Assembly (NCBI RefSeq): GCF_024172165.1 | Contig: NZ_JAMZEB010000002.1 | Location: 11,239,001 to 11,303,000 of the forward strand | Direction: 5' to 3' | From: Nonomuraea thailandensis | Lineage (GTDB): Bacteria; Actinomycetota; Actinomycetes; Streptosporangiales; Streptosporangiaceae | Length of the DNA stretch: 64,000 nucleotides | Program-made: the position numbers and the translations under genes | Shown here: piece by piece, positions 8,978-15,674 of the stretch | Position numbering within the stretch: the first letter of the stretch is position 1 | How the letters are laid out: every line of letters begins with the position of its first letter | The notes under the pieces: generated by a model | Told to the model about the DNA's origin: nothing | Database searches by the model: none | The model's input: the letters and a program-made list of their open reading frames with translations, nothing else

Positions 8978-9199
8978 CTAGATGTTGGTCATCCCGACCC
9001 CGAGAAGCTCGGAGCGGGTGAACCGGAGCGTCCCGGCGTCCGGGTTCTTCGAGTCACGCACGGCAAACCCGTCCTCGGTGCCGGGGATCGGGGCGATCTC
9101 CACGCAGGACTCCATCTCGTCGTTGTCCTGGTTCCCGCCGCATCTCTTCGTGAACTGCGCGCCTTCCAGCGGCAGGGCGTATAGATCCCGTGCGGTCAT
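8978..9199 (-). CDS. DUF397-like small protein
   Basis: A 73-aa product from an ATG with GGAAGGAG upstream. The C-terminal half matches the DUF397 pattern: an acidic Cys-containing strand (ESCVEIAPI), FAVRDSKNP, then LRFTRSELL. DUF397 proteins usually pair with XRE regulators; here the nearest regulator is 1 kb away, divergent at 10245. Longer readings of this frame are overlaps. Function unknown; a regulator partner is the best inference. Confidence 0.65.
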   Translation of the reverse strand: MTARDLYALPLEGAQFTKRCGGNQDNDEMESCVEIAPIPGTEDGFAVRDSKNPDAGTLRFTRSELLGVGMTNI

Positions 9200-9285
9200 A
9201 GGATCTCCTTCCGGGTTGTGGCCCCAGAGATTCTGGGGCCGGTGTCCTCGCGCGGGTCCGCACGAGGGGCTTGTGCTGGGAAGCG

Positions 9286-9696
9286 TCAGAGGATCGTGCC
9301 GAGCTTGCGCCAGTCGTCGCCGGGCCGCCGGATGTCGCCCGGGTGCTCCGGGTCGCGCACGCTGAACGCGTCGTGGTCGTTCACCTTGGCGTACTCCAGG
9401 CCCGTGCCCTTGACCACCTGGTACCGGTCCTCGTCCACGTCGATCTCGTGGAGGCCGTCGGCGGACGACTGCTCGCCCTCGGTGCGCTGGAAGCTGAGCA
9501 CCGCGCCGAGCTTGCGGAAGTCGTCGCCAGCCCGGCGGATCTCGTCGGCCGGCCGCTCCTTGTCGCGAACCGCGTAGTCGTCGCTGTCCCCGATCGGCGC
9601 GTACTCCAGGCCCGTGCCGTCGAGCAGCGCGAACTTGGACGCGTCCACGGCTATCGCCCACAGGTCGGCCTCGATCGACGTTGGTTTGCTCACCAT
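9286..9696 (-). CDS. Tandem DUF397-like protein
   Basis: A 136-aa protein built from two similar halves. Each has LxxGTGLEYA, a short acidic turn, then YAVRDKERP or FSVRDPEHP, and ends with IRRAGDDFRKLGAVL or IRRPGDDWRKLGTIL. The VRD core resembles DUF397, but the flanking GDDFRKLG block is distinctive. The ATG at 9696 has GAGGAG upstream. It may bind a regulator or act as a dimeric inhibitor; nothing in the sequence proves either. Confidence 0.6.
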   Translation of the reverse strand: MVSKPTSIEADLWAIAVDASKFALLDGTGLEYAPIGDSDDYAVRDKERPADEIRRAGDDFRKLGAVLSFQRTEGEQSSADGLHEIDVDEDRYQVVKGTGLEYAKVNDHDAFSVRDPEHPGDIRRPGDDWRKLGTIL

Positions 9697-9805
9697 GGCT
9701 TGTTCTCCTCGGGGGTGATTTCTTCGATGACGCCGGGAGATAAGGTCCCGACCTGGACTCCCCGACCCGCCGAACGCCGCGCGCGAACGACGGGCCGGGG
9801 AAGCT

Positions 9806-10087
9806 TCAAGCGGGTGGTCTGGGGATGCTGTGGACGATCTGCCTCTGTCGGCTCAAGTCCGCCATGAGGGCGACAGGGTTCCCGCGTTCCAGCCTGCGCC
9901 GCACACCGGTGGCGAACTGCTCTGCCGAGACCTGCCAAGTCGGTTCAGCCCGCCAGACCAGCCCGGCTGGCGTCGCCTCATACCACGCCTTCCACTCGGG
10001 ATAGGAGAGGCGCAACACGGCGACCTGACGGTCTACAACGTTCAGCTCAAGCCAAGCCTCAATCACGATCGAGGCCATCTCACGCAC
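9806..10087 (-). CDS. Small hypothetical protein
   Basis: A 93-aa ORF (or 90 aa from the second Met, MASIVIEAW). It has a hydrophobic first strand, a Trp-rich middle (YPEWKAWYEATPAGLVWRAE) and a basic C-terminus. It is the first gene of the minus-strand set and lies divergent to the XRE-TPR regulator, so both could be controlled from the 10088-10244 gap. No recognised domain. Confidence 0.5.
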   Translation of the reverse strand: MREMASIVIEAWLELNVVDRQVAVLRLSYPEWKAWYEATPAGLVWRAEPTWQVSAEQFATGVRRRLERGNPVALMADLSRQRQIVHSIPRPPA

Positions 10088-10195
10088 CGCCGACGCAGGT
10101 CAGCCCGCCGGGGCATGTCCAGAAGTAGAGGTTCTTGCTATCCGGGTGCACATCTTCATCACAACGCTGTGTAACGGCACCACGACAGGGGTCGT

Positions 10196-10213
10196 TGGGG
10201 GACACTGGGGGAC
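10196..10213. promoter_or_regulatory. Direct-repeat operator candidate upstream of XRE-TPR gene
   Basis: TGGGGGAC occurs at 10196-10203 and again at 10206-10213, a 10-bp period (one helical turn), 32 bp before the regulator start. Repeats phased by one turn close to a regulator gene often serve autoregulation. This is inference from spacing only. Confidence 0.35.
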
Positions 10214-10244
10214 GCGAGCGTCACCTTCCCCGCGATGAGGTGCG

Positions 10245-11684
10245 ATGGGCATGACGGACGAGACCGGCCGCAAGACGCCCCTCCCGGCTTACGCCGAACG
10301 CATCCGACATGAGCGCAGAAAACGGGGCTGGTCTCAGAAGCAAGTGGCCGTACACCTGCTCAAGGCCGCTGGCGGCAAGATCGCTATGGCGGAGTTCGAG
10401 TCGGTCCTGACGAGGGTTAAGCGGCACGAAGCGGGCAAGGGTCAACCTCGTGACCCGTATCCCCTTCTGTACTCCCGCGCATTCGAGATCCCCGAGGCTA
10501 GGCTGTTCGAGGCCCCGGCATCGCCGGTGGTCACAGCCGATGAGAGCGCCGACGACGCCGCGAACTCGGTCACCTCGCCCTCACTCCCTTGGCTCTGGGA
10601 AGCAGGACCGACAGCCGATGCCATCTACGACATCACCAAGAGCGACCTCATGCTCGACCGCCGTCAAGCAGTAAAGGCCCTGGCCATCACGGCAGGGATC
10701 CCGCTCGTCGACCCGGTACAGCGCTGGCTCGCCACAACGTCACCCGCGCCGGCCTCAGCAGGCCCGAGTCGGATCGGCATGGATGAGGTCGCCCAGCTCG
10801 AAGATGCCACGAACGTCTTCCGCACCTGGGACGATCAGCACGGCGGCGGCCTCGCCCGCAAGGCCGTCATCGGGCAGCTCAACGAGGTCGCCGACCTGCT
10901 GCGCGACAACCACCCGCACGAGATCAGCGTCCGCCTGTTCAACGTGATGGCGCAGCTCTCGAAGATCGCCGCCACGATGTCCTGGGACTGCGGCATGCAG
11001 ACGGCTGCGCAGAAGTACTACGTCATGTCGTTGCAGGCGTCCAAGCCCGCCGGTGACAAGCCGTTCGGCGCGAGCGTCCTCGCGTCCATGGCCCGACAGC
11101 TCCTCTACCTCAACCAGCCTCAGGACGCGCTGGAGCTCATCCGGCTCGCCCTCGACGGTGTCAGGTCAACAGCCACGCCGAGACTCCGGGCGATGCTGCA
11201 CACTCGCGAGGCATGGTCGTACGCGAAGATGGGCCGGCCAGAGTCGTTCAAGCGCGCGACCGGCGCGGCTGAGCAGGCATTCACTGAGATAGGATCCGGC
11301 GACCCTGACCCGGATTGGATCAAATACTTCAACGAGGCCGAACTCGCGGGAGTGACCGGCGGCCGATATTTGGAGCTGTCCCGCCAGGACAGGAGATTCG
11401 CCGGCGACGCGCTCGGCCACATCCGGCGCGCGATCGAGCTTCGTCAGCGGTCCAGCATGCGAAGTCTCGCCCTCGACCAGGTGGGACTCGCGTACGCGCA
11501 CCTCATCAGCGGCGACGTCGATGAGGCCGTGACCGTAGGCAGCGCGGCGGCTGACACCGCCGGGCAAGTCCAGTCCGACCGGGTACGTGTACAACTTCGC
11601 GAGTTCTACCTTGAGATCGAGACCCGGAGCGATCCCGTCGTTGCGCCGCTACGGCAGCAGATCCGCGAAACGCTGGCACCCTAA
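10245..11684 (+). CDS. XRE-family regulator with TPR-like C-terminal domain
   Basis: This 479-aa protein has an N-terminal helix-turn-helix (about residues 15-80: YAERIRHERRKRGWSQKQVA ... VKRHEAGKG), a linker with ALAITAGIPLVDP, then 280 residues of paired helices typical of TPR regulators of actinomycete mobile elements and antibiotic loci. Examples are QTAAQKYYVMSLQASKPAGD, AMLHTREAWSYAKMG and SLALDQVGLAYAHL. Such proteins bind DNA through the HTH and a small ligand or partner through the TPR part. A SLOG-like gene follows 28 bp later, probably in one operon. Confidence 0.8.
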   Translation: MGMTDETGRKTPLPAYAERIRHERRKRGWSQKQVAVHLLKAAGGKIAMAEFESVLTRVKRHEAGKGQPRDPYPLLYSRAFEIPEARLFEAPASPVVTADESADDAANSVTSPSLPWLWEAGPTADAIYDITKSDLMLDRRQAVKALAITAGIPLVDPVQRWLATTSPAPASAGPSRIGMDEVAQLEDATNVFRTWDDQHGGGLARKAVIGQLNEVADLLRDNHPHEISVRLFNVMAQLSKIAATMSWDCGMQTAAQKYYVMSLQASKPAGDKPFGASVLASMARQLLYLNQPQDALELIRLALDGVRSTATPRLRAMLHTREAWSYAKMGRPESFKRATGAAEQAFTEIGSGDPDPDWIKYFNEAELAGVTGGRYLELSRQDRRFAGDALGHIRRAIELRQRSSMRSLALDQVGLAYAHLISGDVDEAVTVGSAAADTAGQVQSDRVRVQLREFYLEIETRSDPVVAPLRQQIRETLAP

Positions 11685-11712
11685 GACCCCGACACCATAG
11701 GAAGGGCTCACG

Positions 11713-12186
11713 ATGCGCATCGGTGTCACCGGCCACATGAACCTGACCCCGGAAGCCGCCCGCCTCGTCTCCGACGCGCTGCGCGCGCACCTCGACGGCG
11801 CGGCCGACATCGTGGGCGTGTCCTGCATCGCCCGCGGCGCCGACTCGCTTTTCGCCGACGCAGTCCTGGCGGCCGGCGGCGAACTAGAGGTTGTGCTGCC
11901 GTCCCGGGACTACCGGCAGACCAAGGTGAAGCCGGATCACGCCGAGCAGTTCGACCGGCTAATGAAGGCGGCGACTACCGTCCGGGTCATGGACTTCGAC
12001 CAAGCCAGCCGAGAAGCGTACGAGGCGGCCAACGAGGCCATGCTGTCGTCGGTAGACGAGCTGCTGGCGGTGTGGGACGGCCAGCCCGGCACAGGGAAGG
12101 GCGGCACCGCTGAGGCCGTGGCCGAGGCGCGTGAGCGCGGCGTGAAGGTGATCGTGATCTGGCCGGAGGGCGCGGCGCGCGGGTAG
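11713..12186 (+). CDS. SLOG-like (Rossmann-type ligand-binding) protein
   Basis: A 157-aa protein that begins IGVTGHMNLTPEAARLVSDA, continues with GVSCIARGADSLFADAVLAAGG and ends with WDGQPGTGKGGTAEAVAEA and VKVIVIWPEG. These blocks match the SLOG/LOG superfamily, which binds nucleotides or nucleotide-derived ligands. AGGAAGGG precedes the ATG. It lies just after the XRE-TPR gene, so it may make, bind or sense a small molecule read by that regulator; this is inference from adjacency. Confidence 0.65.
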   Translation: MRIGVTGHMNLTPEAARLVSDALRAHLDGAADIVGVSCIARGADSLFADAVLAAGGELEVVLPSRDYRQTKVKPDHAEQFDRLMKAATTVRVMDFDQASREAYEAANEAMLSSVDELLAVWDGQPGTGKGGTAEAVAEARERGVKVIVIWPEGAARG

Positions 12187-12343
12187 GGGCCTGGGTGTCC
12201 GTGCATGTACGGCGCCAGCTGCCATCGCCGGACTGCCCCGCCCGCCGACACCCCACACGGATGGGAATTCGCAGGTCACCCTGTGATACTCCACAGCGGG
12301 CCTGCGGGGGTCTCGAAACGCATCGGCTGGTGTGAGGGTCCAG

Positions 12344-12736
12344 CTACGGTGCGGGGCTTTTGCTGTCTCTGAACATCCGCAGATGATCGGATGATCTGGC
12401 GTTAGGTCTGCGCAGGTACCAGGCCAGTACGTCGTTGATCAACGCCTGCCGCTCGGCCGGCGTTTTCGCGTCCGGCGCGAGGGCCAACCAGATCTCCTGG
12501 GCGACGCGGACAAGCTGACCGGCCTCGGGCTCGGCGTGGCTTCCCGGCCGTTCGGGGAGCCGGGCTCCGGGGCGTCCCAGGTACCAGGCGATGAACTCGT
12601 TGATCAGCTTGGTGCGGTCAGTGCCCTGAGCTGTTGCAGACGCGCCGAAGTCTGTCCAGTCGGTGGTGGCGACGCGCACGTGTCGGCCTGTTGTTTCGGG
12701 CACGCGATCACCGTACGTGGTCTTCCCCGTGGCCAC
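12344..12736 (-). CDS. Small DNA-binding-like protein divergent from the transfer operon
   Basis: The 130-aa product starts at GTG 12736 with AAGGGGTGG upstream. It holds two similar helical segments: LINEFIAWYLGRPGARLPERP in the middle and LINDVLAWYLRRPNARSSDHL near the end, each preceded by acidic or polar turns. Short repeated helices of this kind suggest a ribbon-helix-helix-like or small HTH protein. It lies back-to-back with the conjugation genes, with a two-copy repeat in between, fitting a transfer repressor. No clear family match. Confidence 0.55.
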   Translation of the reverse strand: MATGKTTYGDRVPETTGRHVRVATTDWTDFGASATAQGTDRTKLINEFIAWYLGRPGARLPERPGSHAEPEAGQLVRVAQEIWLALAPDAKTPAERQALINDVLAWYLRRPNARSSDHLRMFRDSKSPAP

Positions 12737-12760
12737 AATTCCACCCCTTCGCGTTGCGAC

Positions 12761-12791
12761 TGTAGACACAGCGAACGTATGGTGTAGACAC
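12761..12791. promoter_or_regulatory. Divergent operator candidate: two TGTAGACAC repeats
   Basis: TGTAGACAC is present at 12761-12769 and 12783-12791, 22 bp apart (two helical turns), in the 80-bp gap between the minus-strand gene starting at 12736 and the transfer gene starting at 12817. Between them lies CGAACGTATGGT, which contains a TATGGT that could be a -10 element. The arrangement fits binding of a dimeric or tetrameric repressor to one face of the DNA. Confidence 0.5.
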
Positions 12792-12816
12792 GGTGATCGC
12801 AAGCGATGGAGGGGAC

Positions 12817-14169
12817 ATGCCAGAGGTGGCACACGGCGAGCCAGACGTGGCTCGCCCCGAACCACACCGACCCGAGGCCGTGCCACCGGTGGCACGGCCC
12901 GGCCTCCTCGGCCGGATCGGACGCCGCATCACGGCCACGGCCAGGCTCGTGCACCACGTCGACGGACCCGCCCGGCCCCGCCGGCACCAGCAGCCCGCGC
13001 CAGCCGTGGCACACGCTGTGCCAGCCGTGGCACAGGGCGCGCCACCGATGGCACAGCCCGTGCCGCCCGTGGCTCAACCGGCCCCGCGCGTGGCACAGCC
13101 CATACCGCCCGTGGCGCATGCCGCGCCGCCGCGCGCCGCACGCCGCCTGGCCGTCACGCTCGCCGTCCTCCTCGCTGGCGTCATCGGCGTGGCCTTCCGC
13201 GGCTCGTGGACCGCCCACTCCGACGGCGCCCGGGCGGCGCACTTCGACAGCTGGGGAGCGTTCCTCTACCCCTTCGCTCCGGACGGACTGATCGTGCTCG
13301 CGCTCGTCGGCGCGGTCGTCCTGCGGCACAAGTTCTGGCCTCGCGCGTACTGCCTGTTCGTGGTCGTGCTGTTCACCTGCACGTCCTACGTGGTGAACCA
13401 CCTGCACGGCGCCGGGACCTTCCTCATGACCGGCGAGGGCGTCAACGCCCGCCTCATCAAGCCTCTGGACGGGGCGGTTGTCGGCCTGATCGCGGGCCAG
13501 CTCGTCGGGAGCATCGCGTTCGGTAGCCACATCCTGATGCACGTATTCAGGCATCTTTTCCCGGCGGCGCTCGACGCCCACGCCGAGCCGGCCGCACCGG
13601 CCACCCCGCCGGTGACCCCACCGGCGATGACGGTCGAGTCCACCCCCGCCCCGGCGCAACCTCCCGCGCAGATCGCCGCCGTGGCCGTCCCAGCCGCGCT
13701 GGCACAGGCCGTGCCACCGCCCGCAGAGCCTGTGCCACCACTGGCACAGGACGAGCCGCCAGTGGCACACGACGAGCCACGGCCGGAGCTCTCCCCCGAG
13801 GAGCGTGCCGCCCGTGAGTACGCCGCGAGCTTGGACCGGCGTGAGCCGACCAGCGAGCGCGCCCTGGCGGACGTGTTCGGCGTCGGCCGCCGCCGCGCGG
13901 CCGAGATCGTCGTCGAGGTCGTCGCCGACCGATACCAGAGCTACCTCACCGCGGGCGGCCAGCCGCTGACCGACGAGGATCTCGCGAGCCAGTTCCGGCT
14001 CAGCGTGGCACGCGCCGGCGAGGTCCTGGCACGCACGCGCCAGGAAGAGCCGAAGGCCGAGCCAACGCGCACCACCGCGGCCGACCCGGAGGAGCCCGAC
14101 GCGCCCCGGCGAGTGGTCCAGCTCCGGCCCCAGTACACGTCCCACGCCCACGCGGCAGGTGGCACATGA
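12817..14169 (+). CDS. DUF2637 membrane protein of conjugative element (SpdB-like)
   Basis: I place the start at ATG 12817, which has GGAGGGG 5 nt upstream; the frame is open from GTG 12793. The 450-aa protein begins with about 95 residues of Pro/Ala repeats of the form V-A-H/Q-x-x-P-P. Four transmembrane helices follow (about residues 100-245), including GLIVLALVGAVVL and AYCLFVVVLFTCTSYVVNHL, typical of DUF2637 proteins of Streptomyces integrative elements. The last 100 residues hold a helix-turn-helix-like pair (RALADVFGVGRRRAAEIVVE and DLASQFRLSVARAGEVLART). Likely role: plasmid-spread or transfer function at the membrane. It overlaps the next gene (ATGA). The coding DNA carries many TGGCACA repeats. 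Confidence 0.7.
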   Translation: MPEVAHGEPDVARPEPHRPEAVPPVARPGLLGRIGRRITATARLVHHVDGPARPRRHQQPAPAVAHAVPAVAQGAPPMAQPVPPVAQPAPRVAQPIPPVAHAAPPRAARRLAVTLAVLLAGVIGVAFRGSWTAHSDGARAAHFDSWGAFLYPFAPDGLIVLALVGAVVLRHKFWPRAYCLFVVVLFTCTSYVVNHLHGAGTFLMTGEGVNARLIKPLDGAVVGLIAGQLVGSIAFGSHILMHVFRHLFPAALDAHAEPAAPATPPVTPPAMTVESTPAPAQPPAQIAAVAVPAALAQAVPPPAEPVPPLAQDEPPVAHDEPRPELSPEERAAREYAASLDRREPTSERALADVFGVGRRRAAEIVVEVVADRYQSYLTAGGQPLTDEDLASQFRLSVARAGEVLARTRQEEPKAEPTRTTAADPEEPDAPRRVVQLRPQYTSHAHAAGGT

Positions 14170-14224
14170 CTGCGCCGGCACCCGACGAGCCACCACTGGC
14201 ACACGACGAGCCGTTCCTGGCACA
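12827..14224. repeat. Dense array of the 7-mer TGGCACA within transfer genes
   Basis: Exact TGGCACA (or TGTGCCA on the other strand) starts at 12827, 13007, 13017, 13028, 13049, 13091, 13700, 13731, 13742, 13763, 14160, 14197 and 14218. Near matches lie at 13711, 14005 and 14028. A 16-bp perfect palindrome, GTGCCACCGGTGGCAC, lies at 12880-12895, and TGGCACA-CGC-TGTGCCA forms an inverted pair at 13007-13023. The copies encode Val/Leu-Ala-His/Gln but always use the GCA Ala codon, unusual in this gene. The array crosses from one gene into the next. Confidence 0.7.
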
Positions 14225-15635
14225 CGACGAGCCAGTCACGCAACCGGTCACGTTGCGTGACGACGTCGGGGAGGCGGAGGAGCCGCCGGACCGGACCCCG
14301 CAGTCGCCCGCACCGGCTCCCGAGGAATCGCCGGGTGACGACGATGAGACGCCGATCGACCTCGGCACGCCTGTTGGGCAGCTGGCCGCGGGCGCCGTCC
14401 TGGTCCTCGCGCTCGGCGGCTGGCTGCTGTACCGGCTGGGCGGCTGGACGCTGGTGCTGATCGTGCTGGGCGCGCTCCTCGCGCTTGCCGTGCTGGTCGT
14501 GGCCTTGCCGTTCGCCTGGCGTGCGCTGCGCCGTCGCCGCTCCGGGTCCACCTCCCGCCGCTCCTGGCCGACGTCCGGCAGCCCGCGCCGGACGTCGGCG
14601 GCTGCGCGAGCTCCTCGCGGTGGCGGCGCAGGCGGGGGACGGGGCGGGCTCCGGTCCGCTCTGGGCCGCCTGATGCCGGGAGGCCGACCGCGCGCCCCCG
14701 GCGCAGCTGGCGGCCGAGCAGGCGGTCGCACCGCAAGCAGGGACAAGCGCGGCTGGGCCGGGAGGGCCGGTCGCGCTGTCGCCGCCGCCGCTCGCCGGCT
14801 GACTGGCCGCTCAGGACGCGAGCATGCCGCAGGACGCGGCAGGGGGGATCGGGCTGCGCGCCGTGGCCCTGTTCGCCGGGCCGCGGCCGCGGTGGGGCGC
14901 GGTGCGAGGGCGGCCGGACGGCGCGTCGGCTCGCTGCTGAGCCCCGTCGGCCGGGCGGCCCGGCGCGCGGGCTCGGCGATCGGCCGCGGCCTGCAACGGG
15001 CCGGGCGACAGGCCGACAGGGTCACCGGCGGGCGGCTCGGCCGCGCCTGGGCCCGCATCGCATCCGCTGGCTGGCCGCGCGCCCTGCTGTCACGCCTGGC
15101 CCGCTGGGACGAGCGGCTGACCGGCGGGTTAGTCGCCGCCGCCTGGTCCTGGTGGCGACACCGGAAGGCCAGCGACGAGGACGCCGAGCACGCCAGCGAC
15201 GCCCCCGGCGAGGACGACCAGGACACCGTCGAACTGCCCAACCGCACAACCAGCCTGGCCGCCATGGCGGCCACAACCAGAACAGGAACAGCAATGAGCG
15301 AGTTTGCCCTGGTCACGCACGCTACCGAGCTGCCCACCATCGCAGCCGAGTACGAATCGGATCACATGATGGACGTCCGCGGCCACATGCAGATGCTCCG
15401 CGAGCTTCCGCTGGCCGGCGGCACCGCGGTGCGCATCTGGACCGAGCGGCTCGCCGCGGACTACCCGCTCAACCAGGACGCCGCCGAAGCGCTGCAGCGG
15501 GTGTACGACGCGTTCGGCGCCGCCGTCCAAGCGGCTGACGAGGCCTCGGTCATCTTCGAGGAGTCGCACGCCGGCGATATCCAGCGCCAGCTCCAGCCGC
15601 GCAACAACGAGCAGAAGTGGGACGCCGGCCGCTAG
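14166..15635 (+). CDS. Arg/Ala/Gly-rich membrane protein of transfer operon
   Basis: This 489-aa protein starts with an ATG overlapping the previous stop. It has a Pro/acidic N-terminus with LAHDEP repeats, two hydrophobic helices (about residues 73-115: LAAGAVLVLALGGWLLY and LVLIVLGALLALAVLVVALP), a 200-residue region very rich in Arg, Ala and Gly, and an acidic C-terminal 120 residues of ordinary composition (MQMLRELPLAGGTAVRIWTE). The basic region could contact DNA or peptidoglycan. Such proteins sit between DUF2637 and FtsK-like genes in actinomycete integrative elements; no enzymatic motif is visible. Confidence 0.6.
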   Translation: MTAPAPDEPPLAHDEPFLAHDEPVTQPVTLRDDVGEAEEPPDRTPQSPAPAPEESPGDDDETPIDLGTPVGQLAAGAVLVLALGGWLLYRLGGWTLVLIVLGALLALAVLVVALPFAWRALRRRRSGSTSRRSWPTSGSPRRTSAAARAPRGGGAGGGRGGLRSALGRLMPGGRPRAPGAAGGRAGGRTASRDKRGWAGRAGRAVAAAARRLTGRSGREHAAGRGRGDRAARRGPVRRAAAAVGRGARAAGRRVGSLLSPVGRAARRAGSAIGRGLQRAGRQADRVTGGRLGRAWARIASAGWPRALLSRLARWDERLTGGLVAAAWSWWRHRKASDEDAEHASDAPGEDDQDTVELPNRTTSLAAMAATTRTGTAMSEFALVTHATELPTIAAEYESDHMMDVRGHMQMLRELPLAGGTAVRIWTERLAADYPLNQDAAEALQRVYDAFGAAVQAADEASVIFEESHAGDIQRQLQPRNNEQKWDAGR

Positions 15636-15674
15636 CCCACCGGCACGACATGACGGTCTAGGGGGACCACGCAC

